Shown here piece by piece: positions 33,972-42,655 of a stretch of 64,000 nt of DNA (within the stretch, counting starts at the first letter, position 1; every line of letters begins with the position of its first letter). Source of the DNA: Allolobophora icterica (taxonomy: Eukaryota; Annelida; Clitellata; Crassiclitellata; Lumbricidae); NCBI GenBank assembly GCA_963556255.1, contig OY744615.1, positions 21,544,696 through 21,608,695 on the forward strand. Reading direction: 5' to 3'. Under the pieces are notes generated by a model, which ran no database searches, was not told where the DNA came from, and saw only the letters and a list, made by a program, of their open reading frames with translations. The position numbers and the translations under genes are program-made.

Positions 33972-36900
33972 GTGTGTGAAATATATAGCAACGCAGTGGA
34001 TAAAATTAAGGAGAGCATGGCAAGTTTTCAGATGAGAGGTAGTAATTGGCGGTTTAAAGCCGTTATGAAGTTGGATATTGATACGGTGGTATATAAGCCA
34101 TTGAAAGGTAGTTCTTATATTCCGCTTCCCGAGTATTTAGCCAATAAAAAGGCTATTATTAACCTGAAAAACGACGACGATGAATGTTTCAAGTGGTGCG
34201 TTACTAGAGCGCTGAATCTGATAGATGACCACCCAGAAAGAATCACTAGAGATCTTAAAGAACAATCTAAGAAGCTCAACTGGAGTGGGATCGAATTCCC
34301 GGTCGCTGCCGATGCTAACGTAATAAATAAGTTTGAGCGTCATAATAACGTTTGCGTTAACGTATTCGGCTATGAAAAGGATGTATACCCATTATATATA
34401 TCGAAGCACGAAAGCGATATCTGCGTAGATCTACTGCTTATTTCCGACGGTGAAAAGAAGCATTACTGTTGGATCAAGAACTTTAACAGATTGATGGCAG
34501 CACGAACAGAAAAATCTGTAAATTCGATGCATTATTGTAGAAGGTGTTTACTCGGTTACAGAGAAATAGAAGCGCTTACTAAGCATACCGAGTACTGTTC
34601 GAGGCAAGACGCCCAACGAATAGTTCTTCCCGAACCAGGAACTATGTTAAGTTTTAAGCATTATTTTAAATCGATGAGACTGCCTTTTATCGTTTACGCT
34701 GATTTTGAATCTTTTATTAAACCTATCGATACCTGCCAACCCGATCCTAGCACGTCTTACACTAATAAATACCAGAAACATACGCCTAGCTCGTTTTGTT
34801 ATCACATAAAATGCTACGACGACGGCGTTTATTCTCAAGAGCCGCGGAGGTTCACGGCTGAAAACGAAGACGATGATGTAGCTCAGATATTCGTAGATTC
34901 TCTAACAGAAAATATAAAACAAATATATAACCAGTTTAAATTCCCAAAGAAGATGATATTCGGCGAGACTGAGAAGAAATGTTTCGATGAAGCTGCTAAC
35001 TGCCATATCTGTGAAGGAGAGTTAGGTAAAGATCGAGTTAGAGATCACTGTCATTTAAGTGGTAAATTCAGAGGCGCCGCCCATAACATTTGTAATATGA
35101 ACTACAAAGTCCCCAAGTTTTTCCCTGTAGTATTCCATAATCTATCCGGATACGACAGCCATCTATTCGTGAAGAAATTGCGAGGTGAGAATGGTGAGAA
35201 AATTAACTGTATTCCTAATAACGAAGAGAAGTATATATCGTTTAGCCGAGAGATCGTAGTCGGTAACTTTGTAAATAAAGAGGGAAAAGAGATAACGGTC
35301 AAGCGCGAATTACGCTTTATCGACAGTTTTAGATTCATGCCCTCGAGTCTCGACCCGTTATCGAAGAACCTTCGTAAAGAACAATGTAAGAATTTAGGTG
35401 ATTTCTTCGAAGGCGAGAAGTTAGATCTTTTGCTTAGAAAAGGTGTTTACGCGTACGATTACGTTGACGGCATTGAAAGATTAAACGAGACCGAATTGCC
35501 TCCGAAGCATAAATTCTATTCTAAACTGAACGATTCAGACATCAGCGATGAAGATTACGAGCACGCTAAAAATGTATGGAAAGTATTTCGTTGTAAAACG
35601 TTAAGAGAATATCACGACTTGTATAATCTTTCGGATGTTTTATTATTAGCCGATGTATTCGAAAACTTTAGAGACGTGTGCATCGAACATTATAGGCTCG
35701 ATCCCGCGTGGTATTACACTTCACCCGGACTAGCTTGGGACGCGGCGTTAAAGTTGACCGGTGTAGAGTTGGAATTGTTGAGCGACTACGATATGTTACT
35801 GATGATCAAGCAGGGAATAAGAGGGGGAGTCAGCACGATTTCAAAACGATACGCGAAAGCGAACAACGAGTACATGGGAGAAGATTTTGATCGGAGCCAG
35901 CCTTCGGTATTCATTCCTTACTTAGACGCGAATAACTTGTACGGATGGGCGATGAGCAAACCTCTACCAACTCATGGGTTTAAATGGATGAGCGATAACG
36001 AGCTGAACGATTGGAGAAGCATTACCGAACGAGATGGGGTGGGGTGCGTGCTAGAAGTCGATCTTGAGTATCCTAAGGAACTACACCACCTGCATAACGA
36101 TTACCCTCTAGCTCCCGAGAGTATAAAACCTACAGGATCGGATGTAATGAAACTAATTCCGAGTTTAAACGATAAAAAGAAGTACGTAGTTCATTACAGT
36201 AATTTAAAGTTGTACGAAAGTCTTGGATTGAAAATCGTTAAAATACACCGAGGAATAATATTCAAAGAAAGCGCTTGGTTGAAAAAGTATATCGACCTGA
36301 ATACGGAATTGAGAACGAGAGCTACTAACGATTTCGAGAAGGACTTTTTCAAGTTGATGAATAATAGCGTCTTCGGTAAGACTATGGAATGTATCGAGAA
36401 TCGAGTTGATGTACGATTGGTGTGCGATGAGAAGGAAGCTACGAAGCTCGCGTCGAAACCTAATTACGACGGTCGAACCATTTTCGATGAAAATCTAATC
36501 GCCGTTCACATGAAAAAGACCAAGCTGTTCTATAACAAGCCGATATATCTAGGTATGTGTATTTTAGACTCGAGCAAGACTTTAATTTACGATTTCCATT
36601 ATAATTACATCAAGGCCAAATACGGAGATAGAGCAAAGTTACTTTTTACGGATACAGATTCTCTAGCTTATGAAATTAAGACCGAAGACTTCTACACCGA
36701 TATAGCTCCTGACATTAGAAGCAGGTTCGACACGAGCGAGTACGCGAAAGATCATCCATCCGGTATCGAAACGGGTGTAAATAAGAAAGTTATCGGTATG
36801 TTCAAAGATGAGGCGGCGGGTAAACAGATCGAAGAATTCGTTGGATTGAGGTCGAAGTTGTACTCGTACAGGCTTTCTGGTGAAGATCACAAGAAATGTA

Positions 36901-37133
36901 AGGGAGTGAAAAAGAACGTCGTTAAGAAAACGATAACTCACGAAGATTACAAAGAGTGTGTGTTTACGAGAAGAGAACAGTTAAGAAAAATGAACGTTAT
37001 AAGATCGTATCATCACGACATGTATACTGAAGAAGTAAATAAGGTCGCTCTTTCAGCCGACGATGACAAACGAGTGATTTTGGAAGATTGTATACATACT
37101 TTAGCCTACGGACATTATTCGCTTCATCAATAA
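33972..37133 (+). CDS. POLB: Polinton protein-primed DNA polymerase B
   Basis: A 1053-residue frame counted from a GTG at 33972; in-frame coding signal extends back to the TAA at 33924, so the true start is unclear. It replicates the element by protein priming. All B-family motifs are visible: Exo I YADFESF (D244), Exo II NLSGYDS (D395), Exo III LSDVLLLADVFE (D555), motif A DANNLYGWAM (D652), motif B KLMNNSVFGK (K794) and motif C DTDS (D894). Residues 189-208 hold a Cys/His finger, and about 344-375 (CHICEGELGKDRVRDHCHLS...) resemble an endonuclease-VII/HNH-type zinc module, usual in Polinton polymerases. The length and intact catalytic residues suggest a working enzyme apart from the upstream stop. 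Confidence 0.95.
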   Translation: MCEIYSNAVDKIKESMASFQMRGSNWRFKAVMKLDIDTVVYKPLKGSSYIPLPEYLANKKAIINLKNDDDECFKWCVTRALNLIDDHPERITRDLKEQSKKLNWSGIEFPVAADANVINKFERHNNVCVNVFGYEKDVYPLYISKHESDICVDLLLISDGEKKHYCWIKNFNRLMAARTEKSVNSMHYCRRCLLGYREIEALTKHTEYCSRQDAQRIVLPEPGTMLSFKHYFKSMRLPFIVYADFESFIKPIDTCQPDPSTSYTNKYQKHTPSSFCYHIKCYDDGVYSQEPRRFTAENEDDDVAQIFVDSLTENIKQIYNQFKFPKKMIFGETEKKCFDEAANCHICEGELGKDRVRDHCHLSGKFRGAAHNICNMNYKVPKFFPVVFHNLSGYDSHLFVKKLRGENGEKINCIPNNEEKYISFSREIVVGNFVNKEGKEITVKRELRFIDSFRFMPSSLDPLSKNLRKEQCKNLGDFFEGEKLDLLLRKGVYAYDYVDGIERLNETELPPKHKFYSKLNDSDISDEDYEHAKNVWKVFRCKTLREYHDLYNLSDVLLLADVFENFRDVCIEHYRLDPAWYYTSPGLAWDAALKLTGVELELLSDYDMLLMIKQGIRGGVSTISKRYAKANNEYMGEDFDRSQPSVFIPYLDANNLYGWAMSKPLPTHGFKWMSDNELNDWRSITERDGVGCVLEVDLEYPKELHHLHNDYPLAPESIKPTGSDVMKLIPSLNDKKKYVVHYSNLKLYESLGLKIVKIHRGIIFKESAWLKKYIDLNTELRTRATNDFEKDFFKLMNNSVFGKTMECIENRVDVRLVCDEKEATKLASKPNYDGRTIFDENLIAVHMKKTKLFYNKPIYLGMCILDSSKTLIYDFHYNYIKAKYGDRAKLLFTDTDSLAYEIKTEDFYTDIAPDIRSRFDTSEYAKDHPSGIETGVNKKVIGMFKDEAAGKQIEEFVGLRSKLYSYRLSGEDHKKCKGVKKNVVKKTITHEDYKECVFTRREQLRKMNVIRSYHHDMYTEEVNKVALSADDDKRVILEDCIHTLAYGHYSLHQ

Positions 37134-37154
37134 GAGTATTAGTCGAATATTAAA

Positions 37155-37589
37155 ATGAGTTTTACAACTGTGAAAAACGTAGATGTCGAAGGCGTAGTTC
37201 TTCCAAATCAGCCGCTAACGAATTTTGAATTATTAGATGCCGCGAAGAAGCTGAATATCAAGAATTTTAGAGGCGTGTTCTTACGAGACACCCTACCGAA
37301 AAAACCTACACGGAATGAGTGTGGGATAATGAACTTAGACGATTCTAATGGGGTAGGCCGGCACTGGGTCAGCTTTTTTAAGAACGGTAACGAGAAAATA
37401 TATTTCGATAGTTACGATCTCCCTCCTCCTACCGAACTATTAAAGTATTTACAGCGCCCGGTGTTTTATAACAGCGAACGCATACAGCCGGATAACGAAG
37501 TGTTTTGCGGTCATTTGTGTTTGTATGTACTGAAGAAAACATGCAGCGACGGATGTGAATTTCAAGAAGTTATAAACGACTTGCATTAA
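37155..37589 (+). CDS. PRO: Adenovirus-type cysteine protease (maturation protease)
   Basis: 144 residues with the fold order of the adenain/Ulp1-like proteases: GRHWVSFF gives catalytic His70, IYFDSYD gives Asp85, and VFCGHLCLYVL gives the nucleophile Cys118. NECGIMNLDD precedes the His, as in adenovirus and Polinton proteases. In adenoviruses the enzyme cleaves capsid and core precursors during virion maturation; the same is assumed for Polintons. The start ATG follows 'aatattaaaATG', 21 bp after the PolB stop, so it is cotranscribed or has its own promoter. Confidence 0.93.
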   Translation: MSFTTVKNVDVEGVVLPNQPLTNFELLDAAKKLNIKNFRGVFLRDTLPKKPTRNECGIMNLDDSNGVGRHWVSFFKNGNEKIYFDSYDLPPPTELLKYLQRPVFYNSERIQPDNEVFCGHLCLYVLKKTCSDGCEFQEVINDLH

Positions 37590-37615
37590 ACTAATAAATA
37601 ATCTTATTAAAAACA

Positions 37616-38203
37616 ATGCCAGTAGATAAATTTGGACATACAGATTCAGGATCTACGCAAAGAGTAATTGCCGGTGGTGTTACTCTTAGTCAAGTAAACA
37701 GCGCTTTTCTAAGGCTAGATGGAAGCAACGACATTGTTGGAGATATAGATATGGGCGGTCATCTTCTCATAGGTTTACCGACTGATTATCCATCAGCTGG
37801 TAACGGCGATGAAGCCATTAGCTTTAACCAGGCAACGGCCTTAGTCGCCGATAAAATCACTAATAACACCAACCCAACCGCTGAAAACCATATAGCTAAT
37901 AAGAAATACGTCGATGAACAAGACGCCATGAAGGTATCGAAGACTGGCGATACCATGACGGGCAATCTATTTCTAAGTGCCGGCGGTGATCGCTTTCGCA
38001 CCATGGGGTGTAAGGATGTGGGAGGAAATAAACAATTCCATTTGTTGTTGGGTAGTACTACGAATAAAATGCAATGTCAGTCGAACGTTCCTGTTACGCT
38101 ACAAACGACCGATGGATTTTTGTGTAAGCAAGGGGAGAACGATATAATAAGATTCGGAAAATCTTCTACGATCGTAGAACCGAACTGTATCAAAATATCG
38201 TGA
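37616..38203 (+). CDS. Fibre-like structural protein 1 (tail-fibre-like repeats)
   Basis: 195 residues. VSKTGDTMTGNLFLS (about 108-122) is a phrase typical of phage tail-fibre and collar repeats, where it forms trimeric beta structures. Before it, HIANKKYVDEQDA matches the 'NKKYVD' segment that pairs with it, and an earlier GSNDIVGDIDMGGHLLIGLP is a second copy of the same type. Trimeric host-binding fibres are expected at vertices next to a penton-like protein. The stop overlaps the start of the next ORF (38200) by four bases, implying coupled expression. The function is inferred from motifs only. Confidence 0.65.
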   Translation: MPVDKFGHTDSGSTQRVIAGGVTLSQVNSAFLRLDGSNDIVGDIDMGGHLLIGLPTDYPSAGNGDEAISFNQATALVADKITNNTNPTAENHIANKKYVDEQDAMKVSKTGDTMTGNLFLSAGGDRFRTMGCKDVGGNKQFHLLLGSTTNKMQCQSNVPVTLQTTDGFLCKQGENDIIRFGKSSTIVEPNCIKIS

Positions 38204-38724
38204 TGAACGAGAAATATATCTCTGATTTACACGATCCCGCCGAAGCTCAAGACGCGGCTACGAAGAATTACGTCGATAAGTCTTTTAAAAAGTGTCTCGT
38301 CGGGTATATTCCTAATTTGGAAGCTAACGATAGTATAACCGGTTTCATCGCTAGTGCCAGTTCGAATAGGAATAAGCATGAGGCGTACAGAGCCTTTAAC
38401 AATCTCGCAGTCAGTTCTGCTTGGATTCAAGGCGATAATGTAACGGTTTGGTTGCAGATCAAATGTCCCGAACCGGTTATAATTTGGAGAATCGCGCTCT
38501 ATCCTAACGTAATGCTACGGGCTTGGAATTTATCCGCCAGCAACGATGGATCGTCGTTTACGCCGCTATTAGCAAACGTTCCGCGAGGGGAAGGATTAGG
38601 CCTATCGTTTTTTAATGTTTCGACTACGACCGCTTATCAGTATTACAGACTTACGATCCCGGAACGCAACGACGACCTTCTCACCGGAATTACATTAATG
38701 CAATTATACGTTTACGATACATAG
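38200..38724 (+). CDS. Fibre-like structural protein 2 with discoidin-like domain
   Basis: 174 residues. The N-terminus (DPAEAQDAATKNYVDKSF) is again tail-fibre-like. The remainder (about 50-174) reads like an F5/8 C-type (discoidin) jelly-roll: AWIQGDNVTVWLQIKCPEP, then SASNDGSSFTPL and YQYYRLTIPE. Discoidin domains bind glycans or lipids. It overlaps the previous ORF by ATGA, so the two probably form one fibre system, or represent a single fibre gene split in two. It is the last gene of the rightward left block and ends at a hairpin. Discoidin assignment is by pattern and needs a profile search. Confidence 0.62.
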   Translation: MMNEKYISDLHDPAEAQDAATKNYVDKSFKKCLVGYIPNLEANDSITGFIASASSNRNKHEAYRAFNNLAVSSAWIQGDNVTVWLQIKCPEPVIIWRIALYPNVMLRAWNLSASNDGSSFTPLLANVPRGEGLGLSFFNVSTTTAYQYYRLTIPERNDDLLTGITLMQLYVYDT

Positions 38725-38730
38725 ATTGTA

Positions 38731-38767
38731 GAATTTAAATAGAAATTATCCAATTCTATTTAAATTC
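38731..38767. terminator. Hairpin between convergent Polinton genes (left)
   Basis: GAATTTAAATAGAA (38731-38744) pairs perfectly with TTCTATTTAAATTC (38754-38767) around 9 nt. It sits in the 49-bp gap between the stops of the rightward fibre ORF and the leftward SAP/NUMOD ORF. It could form in both transcripts. A second such hairpin is at 41584-41611. Confidence 0.7.
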
Positions 38768-38773
38768 TTATAA

Positions 38774-39175
38774 CTAATCCTCGAAATTAATTAGATCTTT
38801 CTCCTCATCACTGCTGCTACTATCGAGCACTTTAATTTCATATCTTCGTTTATATACTTTCCCGTTAAACATCGCTATTAAACCCGCGCTTTGGTTAAAC
38901 TCTTTCGCAGCCTTATACATCGATGGGTATGTATCGATCAGGCTCGTTTCCCGGTCTAAAATTTCTACACGCCTAGGGTTTGATCTTATACGTTTCAACC
39001 TATCGTATTTTTCATCTTTGCTCGTCACTTTCGACGGTTGTTTCCATTTGTTCGCGTCCTCTTGAGTAAGCGCTCCTTTCTCGATTAACCGCGTAATCAT
39101 TTCTGGTTTGTTGAGATAAGAGCCCCCACTAATCTTATGATCTTTCATTAATTCTTGCAGTTGTAGCCGATTCAT
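38774..39175 (-). CDS. SAP-like plus NUMOD-like small DNA-binding protein
   Basis: 133 residues. Residues 1-35 (LQELMKDHKISGGSYLNKPE, then MITRLIEKG) look like a SAP helix-turn-helix. Residues about 70-115 (VEILDRETSLIDTYPSMYKA, then AKEFN) resemble NUMOD1, a DNA-binding repeat found with homing endonucleases. The C-terminus is acidic (SSSSDEEKDL). No nuclease motif is present. It may package or mark viral DNA. The ATG follows 'cattataaaATG' on the minus strand. Gap to the capsid gene upstream is 23 bp. Confidence 0.6.
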   Translation of the reverse strand: MNRLQLQELMKDHKISGGSYLNKPEMITRLIEKGALTQEDANKWKQPSKVTSKDEKYDRLKRIRSNPRRVEILDRETSLIDTYPSMYKAAKEFNQSAGLIAMFNGKVYKRRYEIKVLDSSSSDEEKDLINFED

Positions 39176-39198
39176 TTTATAATGAGAATATATTTTCT

Positions 39199-40494
39199 TT
39201 AATATACCACGCTCATTTTCTGTCCATCCGACTGGAAGTTTAGCAACTTATCCGAAATTATAACCGCGTAACCTTGGGTATCGGCGGGGACTGCGGCGTT
39301 GAAAGTAGCTTTGATTTGGATATCGACGACCGACGATTTCAGTTTTTCCGATTGTTTACTAACATCAAAAACCATGAGCGGATATAGATCTTTATAATCG
39401 GCTGGAGTGATGTTGCTTTGCGTAATCAACGGATCCATTCCGTAGAACTTTTCGCTGAACGACGCCGCGTCTCTATAAGCTCTCGAAAATTTCTGGTTGG
39501 GAAACGATAGATCGTAGTCGACCGCCGGATATCGCTCTTGATTCATCATCACGTACATGTTTTTGAGGTTGCAATGATCGAAAATCGACGGGTTATGTTC
39601 TTGGTTGCCGTCGCTTCGAGCGGTTTGAAATCCAACGACTATCCACCTAGGTTTTTCCGGAGCCGTCTTAACGCTAAGACGCCAGCTAAAAGTAGTCGAT
39701 TGAGGGACCGATATAGTGTCGCATTGACGAGCTCGATATGCAACTGGTACCGATGCCTTCGATTCGATAGTTTTGTACAATTGCATCTTCTCCATATCCG
39801 CCGGAGTAACGTGCGGCATAAACCACGAGATTTTCACGACGTCGACTTTTCCAGCATCCGCGGCAGCGTGTCTAAAAATAGCGTCGTCATCCGATTTGCG
39901 AACCATCGTTAGCGTGTGCTTAAAACCGTACACTATTTTATCGTAATCTTCGCAGAATCCGAATATATGTTTCAGGGGTACGACGAAACTAAACGTTCCC
40001 CTAGTCGTTGGTTTTCGAATAAGATACGCCTGTCTGATCGCGAAACCCGCATTATCCGCTATAACCGCGGTTGCATCGGTATCTTTGCACCATAATTGGT
40101 TAAGACCTTGCGCTTTGGCGAAGTCGTCCGGATATTTAAGCAAACCAAGCATCGTAGTTGCTTGTCCTGGGTGAAATACCGTTTCGATATCTTGATTCGA
40201 TAGGGAATACGCGATTTGGCTGAAAAGATGCAAGAGTCCGTTATTAGCGAGGGTCGCGGCGTCACCATTAGCGTACGCCGTATTCATTCCATCTCCTTTA
40301 ACCAACCTACCTCCGAAAAGCAGGTAAGATTCGGCGGGATGGCAAAATAGATCTTGGGTTTCGATATTTATGCGAATCTCGCCGGGCGTGTTAAAAGTCG
40401 TTCTCGCTGCTGGTTCGTATTCGTGCCATTCGTATTTTTCGATTCCTTCGTCGACCTCTGTGGGTTCTGTAATGTTTAGAATATTCGATTGCAT
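39199..40494 (-). CDS. MCP: Polinton major capsid protein (double jelly-roll)
   Basis: 431 residues, the usual size for Polinton major capsid proteins, which share the double-jelly-roll fold with adenovirus hexon and form pseudo-hexameric capsomers. Recognisable segments: GEIRINIETQDLFCHPAESY near the N-terminus, the central FSFVVPLKHIFGF, and PRWIVVGFQTARSDGNQEHN followed by PSIFDHCNL, the most conserved line in this family. No break is visible. It is the middle gene of a leftward block (40985-38774), which suggests late structural expression. The assignment rests on family resemblance I recognise, not on a search. Confidence 0.87.
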   Translation of the reverse strand: MQSNILNITEPTEVDEGIEKYEWHEYEPAARTTFNTPGEIRINIETQDLFCHPAESYLLFGGRLVKGDGMNTAYANGDAATLANNGLLHLFSQIAYSLSNQDIETVFHPGQATTMLGLLKYPDDFAKAQGLNQLWCKDTDATAVIADNAGFAIRQAYLIRKPTTRGTFSFVVPLKHIFGFCEDYDKIVYGFKHTLTMVRKSDDDAIFRHAAADAGKVDVVKISWFMPHVTPADMEKMQLYKTIESKASVPVAYRARQCDTISVPQSTTFSWRLSVKTAPEKPRWIVVGFQTARSDGNQEHNPSIFDHCNLKNMYVMMNQERYPAVDYDLSFPNQKFSRAYRDAASFSEKFYGMDPLITQSNITPADYKDLYPLMVFDVSKQSEKLKSSVVDIQIKATFNAAVPADTQGYAVIISDKLLNFQSDGQKMSVVY

Positions 40495-40523
40495 TTTAAT
40501 TACTAAAGATTATTTATTTAAAC

Positions 40524-40985
40524 TCACGCGAGTTTCAATCCCGCTCCGTTTTTGTTGAGACCACGCACGAGATCTCGAATGGACACGGCATGCGAAGAAA
40601 GTCCGTCACCGGCGAGTATCTTATTAATATCAGTAGTTCCTACATCGTTATCGATTAGCCGTGCTAAGATAGCCGCATTCGATTGTGTAAGCGCTGGTAT
40701 CGTTTCGACTGCGTGCGGCTTCGGAACCGATGATGTTAAGAGTTTAGCAGCAGCTTTATCCATCAAGCGTTTACCAACTTCTACGGTGGTATTCTTTCCA
40801 ACTTCTAGCGCCTTTTTAGCCAACTCTCTCGCGGCGTCTTTACCCGCGCTAAGGGCGGACGATGCGGCTCGTTTACCGACATCCGAAGTGAAGAGCTTCT
40901 TGAAAACTCCTGTAATAGTATCCATTATTCCCGCTCCTCCTATAACGTGTTTTCTCTTAATTCTTCTATTAGCGATGACGAGCAT
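40524..40985 (-). CDS. Basic/amphipathic virion protein candidate
   Basis: 153 residues. A basic head (NRRIKRKHV) is followed by GGAGIMDTITGVFKKLF and an Ala/Lys-rich helical stretch (AGKDAARELAKKALEVGKN). IGGAG at about residues 15-19 fits the adenovirus-protease consensus (M/I/L)xGx-G, so the head may be cut off by the protease at 37155. Size and composition resemble core or membrane-active proteins of adenoviruses and polintoviruses. The ATG follows 'attataaaacATG' on the minus strand. It lies 30 bp upstream of the capsid gene in the same block. Precise function unknown. Confidence 0.55.
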   Translation of the reverse strand: MLVIANRRIKRKHVIGGAGIMDTITGVFKKLFTSDVGKRAASSALSAGKDAARELAKKALEVGKNTTVEVGKRLMDKAAAKLLTSSVPKPHAVETIPALTQSNAAILARLIDNDVGTTDINKILAGDGLSSHAVSIRDLVRGLNKNGAGLKLA

Positions 40986-41089
40986 GTTTTATAATCGCAA
41001 TATTAAGTTTTTATATCCAGTTCGCTGTTAGAATTACGAATGTTTATTTATATTTTCCTGTTAATATAAAAACAACACGAGAATATAAA
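40986..41089. promoter_or_regulatory. Divergent promoter region in the Polinton
   Basis: The 104-bp gap between two divergent ATGs is AT-rich. It has TATAAAA-type motifs next to both starts ('attataaaacATG' leftward, 'gaatataaaATG' rightward). It is the only candidate promoter for both blocks. Confidence 0.5.
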
Positions 41090-41578
41090 ATGGATTCATA
41101 CGAAGAATACGTTGAAAAATCGGCCGGCTCATTTTTAACTCTGGCTTCTAATAACGCAAAGATTATATCCCTTTTTATTTCCGAAGTGAAAGACGCTTGT
41201 AGTGAATTCGTAACCGACGTTTTCGACCTAGTCGGAGACGCTTCAGAATGTAGTGAGTGTAGCGACAGCGAGTATAGCGACAGCGAGTGTAGCGATAGTG
41301 AGTATAACGATAGTGAGTATAACGATAGTGAGTATAGCGATAGTGAGTATAGCGATTGCCACTACATTAAAGTAGTCTCTAACGCGGAGAATAATACTGA
41401 AGAGATCTCGGATGAGCTTACCAAAAAGATCGTTGCTAATGAATTCCAGTCGATCATTCACGACCTTAAGAACAAGCTCAATAGCTTGGAAAAGAGGTAT
41501 CTCACGGCGAGGGTTGCGTTTCATGACCGTATGAACGAAGAACTAAGGGAGATGTTTACGACAACGACGTTTATGTAA
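41090..41578 (+). CDS. Acidic SDSEY-repeat protein, function unknown
   Basis: 162 residues. Residues about 53-87 are eight or so tandem (S/N)-D-S-E-(Y/C) pentads, highly acidic with regularly spaced serines and tyrosines that suit phosphorylation. The flanks are helical with charged residues (KLNSLEKRYLTARVAFHDRM). It is alone on the plus strand between two leftward blocks, with its own TATAAAATG start and a hairpin after its stop. I do not recognise a family. The repeat could have expanded by replication slippage, since its units are 15 bp. Confidence 0.6.
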   Translation: MDSYEEYVEKSAGSFLTLASNNAKIISLFISEVKDACSEFVTDVFDLVGDASECSECSDSEYSDSECSDSEYNDSEYNDSEYSDSEYSDCHYIKVVSNAENNTEEISDELTKKIVANEFQSIIHDLKNKLNSLEKRYLTARVAFHDRMNEELREMFTTTTFM

Positions 41579-41583
41579 ACGAT

Positions 41584-41611
41584 ATTCTGTAACTAAAGCG
41601 AGTTACAGAAT
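41584..41611. terminator. Hairpin between convergent Polinton genes (right)
   Basis: ATTCTGTAACT (41584-41594) pairs perfectly with AGTTACAGAAT (41601-41611) around 6 nt. It lies between the stops of the acidic-repeat ORF (+) and the 302-residue ORF (-). It has the same placement as the hairpin at 38731-38767. Confidence 0.7.
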
Positions 41612-41625
41612 CTTCAAAGTTTTTT

Positions 41626-42534
41626 TTATAATCGCAACATTAAGTTTTTATACCGTTCTTCGTTGATAACGTTTTGTCTTAATAGTTCATCGCATATACC
41701 GACGATCTCGTTTCTCGCTCCCGTATTACCCGCGTCGTGGCTAGCGAAACGCAGACTCAACATTTCTACTAAAGCATTCGGATCTTGCGGAATTACGACG
41801 ACTCCTCTACCCGTCTTCGGCGTCTGTTTTCCAGACTTCATTTCCCATATCGGTTTAATGATGTTTCTATACTTAGAGCTTCTAGACAATTTTGGTTTAC
41901 TCGGATTGTTAGGTTGCCTCATCGCATTCGTCGCGTGTAGAATCTCGGCGTAATCGGACATATCGTTGTCGTCGTAAATCGAACTCTTCGGTTTAGCCAT
42001 AGTCACTAGGTCCCAAAGTCCTGGAGTACCTGTATAAGTCTTCTCTCCGACTGTTATATCGTCGTTCTGGAACGATACGCGTGTGTCTCCGATATAAAAT
42101 TTCCCGTCTTTTTTTGAATTTAGACCGAACGTCGTATCGGTAGACTTGTCTTTAGAGGTGTATTGACTCAGGTATTTCGTTGCCAGGTCTCCTAATTCTA
42201 ACCTTCTAACGTCTTCTACGGGATCATCGTAAGCCTCTATCGTGGGATACTGTATGGCTTTTAACGACGACGATATCGACGCGGGAAGCGCTTTTAGAGC
42301 GTTAGACGTGGCTGCCGAGTTTTCCTTAATAGTAGACAACAAAGCGTTTTGTTCTTTCGATATGGTCGATTGCGAGTCCACGATCGGCTTGTACAACTTT
42401 ACCAAATCTCGCTGCAATCCTATATCGCCTAGTTTCTCCGATAGATAGTTCTGTTGAATTCTTTTCTTCGTCTTGAGAAACTCTTCGACGATAAAGTCTC
42501 TTTTGGTGGGATCGGTTATTTTTAGAAACGACAT
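41626..42534 (-). CDS. Conserved Polinton protein with C-terminal GTPGLWDL region
   Basis: 302 residues. The N-terminal half is helical and coiled-coil-like (residues 1-95). The C-terminal half has segments I recognise from a widespread Polinton protein: KFYIGDTRVSFQNDDITVGE, then GTPGLWDLVTMAKP, IWEMKSGKQTPKTGRGVVVI and NEIVGICDELLRQNVINEER. No enzymatic motif is evident, and a virion or assembly role is usually supposed. Last gene of the leftward right-hand block. Minus-strand ATG follows 'atttaaaaaATG'. Confidence 0.7.
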   Translation of the reverse strand: MSFLKITDPTKRDFIVEEFLKTKKRIQQNYLSEKLGDIGLQRDLVKLYKPIVDSQSTISKEQNALLSTIKENSAATSNALKALPASISSSLKAIQYPTIEAYDDPVEDVRRLELGDLATKYLSQYTSKDKSTDTTFGLNSKKDGKFYIGDTRVSFQNDDITVGEKTYTGTPGLWDLVTMAKPKSSIYDDNDMSDYAEILHATNAMRQPNNPSKPKLSRSSKYRNIIKPIWEMKSGKQTPKTGRGVVVIPQDPNALVEMLSLRFASHDAGNTGARNEIVGICDELLRQNVINEERYKNLMLRL

Positions 42535-42655
42535 TTTTTAAATAGGTGGTATAATGTTTTAAAGCGTTTTTGGAACACGCGTTAAAACATTGAAATGGAA
42601 CGAACGTGATTTTTTACGTTTTTACGTTTTACGTTTATGTTCTATGTTTTATGTT

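Noticed and set aside
36663..36941. Minus-strand open frame within PolB
   Set aside because: Shadow of the polymerase frame, with no motif and no promoter-like AT motif.
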